NCBI GenBank assembly: GCA_003008705.1
Contig: PDUO01000003.1
Span: 1,124,793-1,188,792, forward strand
Reading direction: 5' to 3'
Source: Pezicula radicicola
Lineage: Eukaryota; Ascomycota; Leotiomycetes; Helotiales; Dermateaceae
DNA: 64,000 nucleotides
The notes beneath the pieces were generated by a model, which did no database searches, was not told the origin of the DNA, and saw nothing but the letters and a program-made list of their open reading frames with translations. Below, in pieces: positions 59,025 through 64,000 of the stretch; the stretch's first letter is position 1; each line of letters begins with the position of its first letter. Position numbers and translations under genes: made by a program.

Positions 59025-60855
59025 ATGACGTTCCCATCTCTCCCGTCGTTCACCAGCCGAATTCTCGCGACGGCACTACTTGTGATCTGGGTTGTAGGAC
59101 TGGCTGCAATCGCGGTATATCGCCTGTACTTCAGCCCCCTCGCCAAGTTCCCAGGTCCAAAGCTCGCAGCTATCTCACGATGGTACGAGGCATACTACGA
59201 AATTGTGTGCAGTGGCCGCTACTCTCGCAAGATTGACAGAATGCATGATAAATACGGTATTATTGCGAGTTGTGCCAACTTTAATTAAGTCCAGATAGCT
59301 TATTTTCCCGGCAGGTCCTATTGTCCGGGTAGCACCTGATGAGCTTCATATCAGAGATAGCAGGTTCTTCGACGACGTGTATACGCAAAACCCAAGGGTG
59401 AAGAAGCATGGATGGGATACAAGGTTTGGCAGTCTAGCTTCTACATTCACCACGTCGGACAGTGCACTACATCGACGTCGACGCATAGCACTCAGTCCAA
59501 TGTGAGTTTAAAGTACAAGCAGCACATGATATACCGCTAAGATTGCTCTAAGGTTCTCAAGACGAGCCATCCTAAGCTTCGAGCCTGTCATTCGCCGACA
59601 TGTTGAACTTCTAACCAAGAGAATAGCTGTGTTTGAGGGCAGCAGTCAACCACTGACTGTGACCAACGCATTTCCTGCACTCACAGGCGACATTATAATG
59701 GAGTATGCGTTTGGGTTCTCCTATAAACAATTGGAATCCCGAAATTTTGCGTCTTTTCATGAAGCATTCATGGCAATGGGGTCCTCGGGTCACATTGCAG
59801 CGCAATTTCCTTGGTTTCTCTCGGTATTTCTATCAAGCAAACACCTTCAGGCACAAGACACTGACATCCACAGTTGATGAAATCTGTACCTGACTCTATT
59901 ATCGAAAAAATGCAACCAGCCATCGCAAGCGTGTTGCGCTTGAAGAGAGTGAGGGACTTTTTACCCATCTGCATTTTAGGCACAACTAAAGAACGTCATT
60001 AGGATCAATGGAACTTAGTAGCACTCACGATGCAAGGTGAGAAGTCAGCTGATGAAAACGCTCATCGCACAATATTTCATGAAATCCTCCAAAGCAAGCT
60101 ACCTCCCGAAGATAAAACACAGCAACGATTAGCTGACGAAGCGCAAACTGTTGTTGGGGCTGGTGTTGAGACGGTTGCCTTTGCGCTATGCGTTGGCGCG
60201 TTCCATATCGCCAGGACGCCACTTATCTACGAACGACTACATAAAGAACTTGTGCAAGCATTCCCAGATAAAACAGTCACCCCGGATTTACTAGATCTAG
60301 AAAAGTTACCCTACCTCAAAGCTTGTATTCAAGAATCACTTCGACTTTCCTATGGTCTTTCTGCTCGTAACCCTCGTATGCATGACATACCAATACAGTA
60401 TAACCACTGGACCATTCCTGCAGGAACAGTCTTGGGCATGACTATCGTTGATGTGCACCATGATGAGGATATCTTCCCGGATTCCCATTCTTTTATTCCC
60501 GAGAGATGGCTTGACGACCCCAGAACGGCGGATGGGACTTCGCTGGAGCACTACCTTGTGTCATTCGGCAGAGGCCCAAGGGCTTGTTTGGGGATAAAGT
60601 ATGACATATCTCATTCCCCCCCATATCTTTTCTACGTTTTTTTTGGATTAACTACTTAGACGGTGGCTAACGCTTGCTCGCAGTATGGCATGGACAGAGA
60701 TGTACTTGACTATGGGAACAATCTACCGTCGATTTAAGTTTGGATTGTACGAAACAGATGTGACAGACGTAAAATTGGAGCACGACTTCTTTGTCCCAAA
60801 TCCGAAATTAAACAGTAAAGGCGTGCGGCTTCTGGTTTCTGGAGTGGATGATTGA
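59025..60855 (+). CDS. Cytochrome P450 monooxygenase, membrane-anchored
   Basis: Exons 59025-59256, 59315-59501, 59553-59823, 59874-59948, 60003-60598 and 60684-60855 (introns 58, 51, 50, 54 and 85 bp) encode 510 residues. An N-terminal anchor (about 13-32) is followed by [20 protein letters not shown], the Pro-rich hinge typical of fungal secondary-metabolism P450s related to trichodiene oxygenase/pisatin demethylase-type clans. The I-helix reads GAGVETVAF (final Thr of the usual ET[TS] replaced by Val), the K-helix ExxR is ESLR, PERW is present and the heme loop [10 protein letters not shown] places the thiolate ligand near Cys450. [13 protein letters not shown] is restored across the last intron. 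The substrate is unknown. Intron 2 uses an AAG acceptor. Neighbours are two small secreted-protein genes, with no synthase gene in the window. Confidence 0.93.
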
Positions 60856-61105
60856 TGGAGTTGACTTATATATCCATTTACCCATGCTTAACAATCACCT
60901 TTTTAGTCTCTTGGTTAAGCTAGGCTTAGTATAGTATATAGAGATTGAAGTAGTGTATACAACATCTTACATCGGTAACATAGAGCCAAGGCAAATTTCT
61001 GAATGCCGGATGTAGTGGGTGATAGTCAGGTTCAAAACATTATAATACTGCCTGCTAAAACCCTAGGTACCATGCCATCTATACCCCAGTCTCCCCTTAG
61101 TGTAC

Positions 61106-61566
61106 TCAATGATGCTTCTTAAGCTTCTTAAGCTCCTCGATATCCTTCGCAGTCTTATGATGAGCCTTCAAAGCCAAGTCCCGGAGCTTAGCAAGGATGC
61201 TCTTGCGCTGGGCGTCGACCTTTCTATGCTCCTCAGCCAAAGTTCTCTCCAACATATCACCTAAGCCAGCAAGCTGATCGGTGAGTTTAAACGTCTGGAT
61301 GACGGGGCTCTCTTCGTGTATGCCGGCCAGCTGGTTCTCATCGACTGGTTCGTCGTCACGCTTCTCGAAGTGAGCGCCAGGAGTAGGTGCTTCCAGTACA
61401 TAATCTTTGACTTCTGTGAAAGTGTTAGTGAAGAGCCTGCCTTGATAACTTTTTCTTTTGAGTATCGTTACATACCGAGTGCGTTACCAAGAGCTTCGAT
61501 TGTGGGAGCTCCGGCGACTACAGTCACGGCGCCAATGAGAGCTAATACAGGAAGGTTGAAACGCAT
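61106..61566 (-). CDS. Small secreted cysteine-free protein with a Kex2 site
   Basis: Exons 61566-61476 and 61413-61106 (intron 62 bp, phase 1) give 132 residues. A signal peptide (MRFNLPVLALIGAVTVVAGA, cut probably near residue 18-20) precedes a short acidic propeptide ending EKR at residues 47-49, a canonical Kex2 site, then an 83-residue mature chain. The mature part has no cysteine, begins DDEPVDENQL, and is predicted by eye to be mostly helical; its last 45 residues are Lys/His-rich (KDIEELKKLKKHH end). I do not recognise a family. The size, signal and Kex2 processing fit an effector-like or signalling secreted peptide. The first residues MRF[NS]L resemble those of the CFEM gene 1.4 kb away, which may be coincidence. 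Confidence 0.8.
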
Positions 61567-62971
61567 CCTGTTATTGAAGTTATTACATTTCCTGGGATGT
61601 GAGACAAGATAATGTTGAAAATTTCAAAGAGTAAACGGAAACAGAGAAAACTGAGGCTTACTTGAAATGTTTTTTTTGTGGTAGAAGTGTGGATGAAGAT
61701 GATGAAAATTGAGGGCAGTACTGATCTTTTTATCCCAGTATGATACTTTGTCCCTGCGTAATACACTAAGCATACAATAAACAGTCGTCATGTACATTTG
61801 TATACCATGTGAAAGACCGTACGAAATAAATTATGCCTTTATCAGTTCAACAAGGTATAAATAAAGTAAGCAGCGATTGATTTTTCTAAAAGAGCTCTTA
61901 GACGAGGTTCTTCGACATCTAGATCTTAAGTATAATGGGAAATTCAACATTAATCAGTAATTAAGTTTGGCGAGAAGATTTTGTAGTGGTATGGAAAAAT
62001 ACTACCACGGCCTTTTACTTCTTGTAGATCTGTCTATAATATACGGAGTAAACAATCCGGAACTTTGGACTGATCTCTAAGCATCTGGCCATTTTCTAAT
62101 GCGCTTTCTCATCCTTTTATCCTCCCAAAGTTTTCTCAAAATTGACCAACTCAAAATTCTGACTTTTTCTGTTATCATCCCAATACAGAAATGCCATTCG
62201 TCATATCGGTGGTTCAAGGATCGCTCTGGAATACTTTGAACTCTGATTCATACTCCATCATATAGAAAGGGTTTCTGTATTCCGGATTCCGCATTATCTG
62301 CTTGTCGATTTGCCCATTGTAGATATTGAGGTATTTGAACTTGAAGTTCATGGGATTTCGTTACTTCTTTACCTACCTATTATTGAAAAGGATAATTAGG
62401 CTTCTTTCGCCGAGATTTTTAGCTTTGTGTTCTTCCTCTCTATGATTTTTGATGGACAAAAGTGACATGTGTTGTGCAGTTTCTGAGTCGCTAGGATGGC
62501 GCCGTCTGAATACTAGTGTCGTTTGGATATGGTGTCGTTAAAGTACAGTCGGATGATCGATCTTAATTACACTTAGCGTTTCCCCCCTCACAAATAACAC
62601 AATCTACTTACAATAGGGTAGTCCCAAGGAATGTCAGGGAAGTAATAAATCCCTATATAAATCAATATACCTAGTCGAGACATGCTGCGGATGGAGATGG
62701 GAATTCATATTCTCTCAAGTTTGACTTCGGGAAAAAGCGCTCTAGAAAGCACAAGCGCGCACAGCACATCAAATTTGGCAAAACTTTTACGCGATATTGC
62801 TTTCTACTACACTAATAGCCACCATCGCCTGACAACTAAGTAATAACAACAACCTGTCAGATTACAAAATGTACAGTGTGATAGCCAGCGGAAAATTGTA
62901 CATAACCCAAGAATGTACTAGTAGACAAGCAGACTCAAGAAATCAGAGAAGACAGAAGCCCAAGCAAAAAT
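61567..62971. other. Intergenic between the two small secreted-protein genes
   Basis: AT-rich upstream region of the cysteine-free secreted protein and 3' flank of the CFEM gene. No gene recognised. Confidence 0.5.
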
Positions 62972-63685
62972 CTACTCATCCTCCTCCTCATCGTCGAAGT
63001 CCTCAAGACGGAACAACTTGTGCTCACGAGTGATAACAGCGATGATGTCATCCTGGGACTCATCAAGATCCTCGGACTCAGATGCGATCTCATCATGGTA
63101 CTTGGCATCATCGAACTCAGGAGCGTTGTGAATCTGGTTCTCGATCAAGTTGTTGAAGACGGTGGTCTCAGCTGCGATCTCCCGCTTGGTTTGGAGCCCG
63201 AATCCATAGAAGGAAGCTGGGGAGCGTTCCAAGATGGTGTCGTCGACCACAACGTTACGCTTTGTGTTGGTTGAGGTTCCTTTGAGCAGGGGGACACAGG
63301 CTTTGACTGCTTGGTTTTTGACCTCTGTATAGATGTATTAGTTATTTATTCTACTCTATTGGATATATTTGGATGAAGAGTAAATGGGAAGGTAGAGGGT
63401 TATAGGTTACGTACTCAAACCCTTGACACCACACTTCTTGACGACACATTTCTTGGCAGAGGCCTTCCAGTTGTCCTCTCCGGGAGCGGCACCAGCTTCA
63501 CACTGGCACTTCAAGTCATCGACAGCACAGGGAGTGTGGTCAGTGATTGCGTTGTTGAAGCATTGACGAGCACACTTGTGCACTCTCTGAGCGAGAGCGA
63601 CATCATCGCCGCGTGGCTCGACTGAGGGACCTGCGAGAGCAGTGGTGGCGCCGACAATGGCGGTGAGGATAAGAGAGAAACGCAT
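62972..63685 (-). CDS. Secreted CFEM-domain protein with Kex2 sites and acidic tail
   Basis: Exons 63685-63415 and 63324-62972 (intron 90 bp, phase 1) give 207 residues. A signal peptide (about 1-18) is followed by an eight-cysteine CFEM domain: C38, C42, C53, C60, C62, C80, C85, C100, with Asp56/57 between the third and fourth Cys where heme-binding CFEM proteins have their axial ligand. After the domain come two Lys-Arg sites (112-113 and 137-138) and an acidic C-terminus (DDEEEDE) without a GPI-anchor signal. CFEM proteins in fungi take up heme iron or act as virulence-related surface or secreted factors. Here the lack of a GPI signal suggests a soluble secreted form, and processing at the Kex2 sites could release the acidic tail. 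Confidence 0.9.
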
Positions 63686-64000
63686 TCTGTTGGTTGGTTG
63701 TTAATACGTTGTTACTCTTTAATGGGAATGGTGATGAATAATTGGGAATATCATGATGTGGCACTGACTTGACCGTGAGAGTGTAGTACTGAGTGAAGGC
63801 ACTAAGTGAGATTGAGGTGAGTATGGAAGTGTAGTTGAAAGAATGGGGAAGGGGAGAAGAGCGCAGATTATTCTTATATATGGTTTTGAATATTCGTTTA
63901 TCGGTTGTGTGGCCTTACTGAATTACTAGCAATCTCATCGTTGATGACGGGCTCAGCGTATAGGCAATTACTATAAGAGACGGTGTTGATATCAGGAGGG
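63686..64000 (-). promoter_or_regulatory. Upstream region of the CFEM gene with TATA-like element
   Basis: On the reverse strand a CATATATAAGAAT sequence (about 63,872-63,884) lies about 190 bp upstream of the ATG and could be a TATA box. The rest is pyrimidine-rich leader. No other gene is seen before the window ends. Confidence 0.4.

Noticed and set aside
1..64000. CRISPR arrays, operons, prokaryotic promoters or attachment sites
   Set aside because: The sequence is eukaryotic; no regularly spaced repeats of that type were seen.

Overview
The window is from a filamentous ascomycete (Pezizomycotina). Evidence: most genes carry short introns (about 45-160 bp) with GTRNGT donors and CTAAC/CTGAC-like branch sites; gene families typical of these fungi are present (INO80 subunit Ies1, CFEM protein, modin-like protein, Seo1/Liz1-type permease, Yor1-type ABCC pump); and a piggyBac-type element is inactivated by stop codons alone, as expected after repeat-induced point mutation (RIP). 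The protein flavour suggests Leotiomycetes (Sclerotiniaceae-like), but that is inference.

Layout. 1-11.5 kb is mostly housekeeping: the 3' end of an unidentified gene, a nitronate monooxygenase (-), RNA polymerase II subunit RPB11 (+), a large protein with four unusual CCHH zinc modules (+), the CAAX protease Ste24 (+), a lysine-rich hypothetical protein (-) and mitochondrial ribosomal protein bL34m (+). 11.5-14.8 kb is a gene-poor stretch. 14.8-30 kb is metabolism and transport: a secreted berberine-bridge-type FAD oxidase, a modin-like membrane protein, a divergent pair formed by a TauD-type sulfonate dioxygenase (-) and a Seo1/Liz1-family permease (+), then a full-length Yor1-like ABCC transporter (-). 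31.5-40.6 kb is again core: the F-box/Sec10 protein Rcy1 (-) with a C-terminal CaaX box, a SNF2-RING protein of the IRC20/SHPRH type (-) and mitochondrial ribosomal mS41 (+). 43-46.5 kb has a short bZIP-like regulator and the decayed piggyBac element with both terminal inverted repeats. 47-56.4 kb holds Ies1 (+), a large unrecognised acidic protein with internal repeats (-) and a polytopic membrane protein (-). 59-64 kb looks accessory: a cytochrome P450 (+), a small cysteine-free secreted protein with a Kex2 site (-) and a secreted CFEM protein with two Kex2 sites (-).

Links between genes. The dioxygenase/permease pair reads as a small sulfonate-use module. Ste24 matures CaaX proteins, and Rcy1 in the same window ends in a CaaX motif, though the two are 21 kb apart. 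The strongest unexpected structure is in the zinc-module gene: three of its four modules are followed, exactly ten codons after the last histidine, by a phase-1 intron, which points to duplication of whole exon-intron units. All exon joins were worked out by hand from reading frame, splice consensus and family alignment; no search was run.
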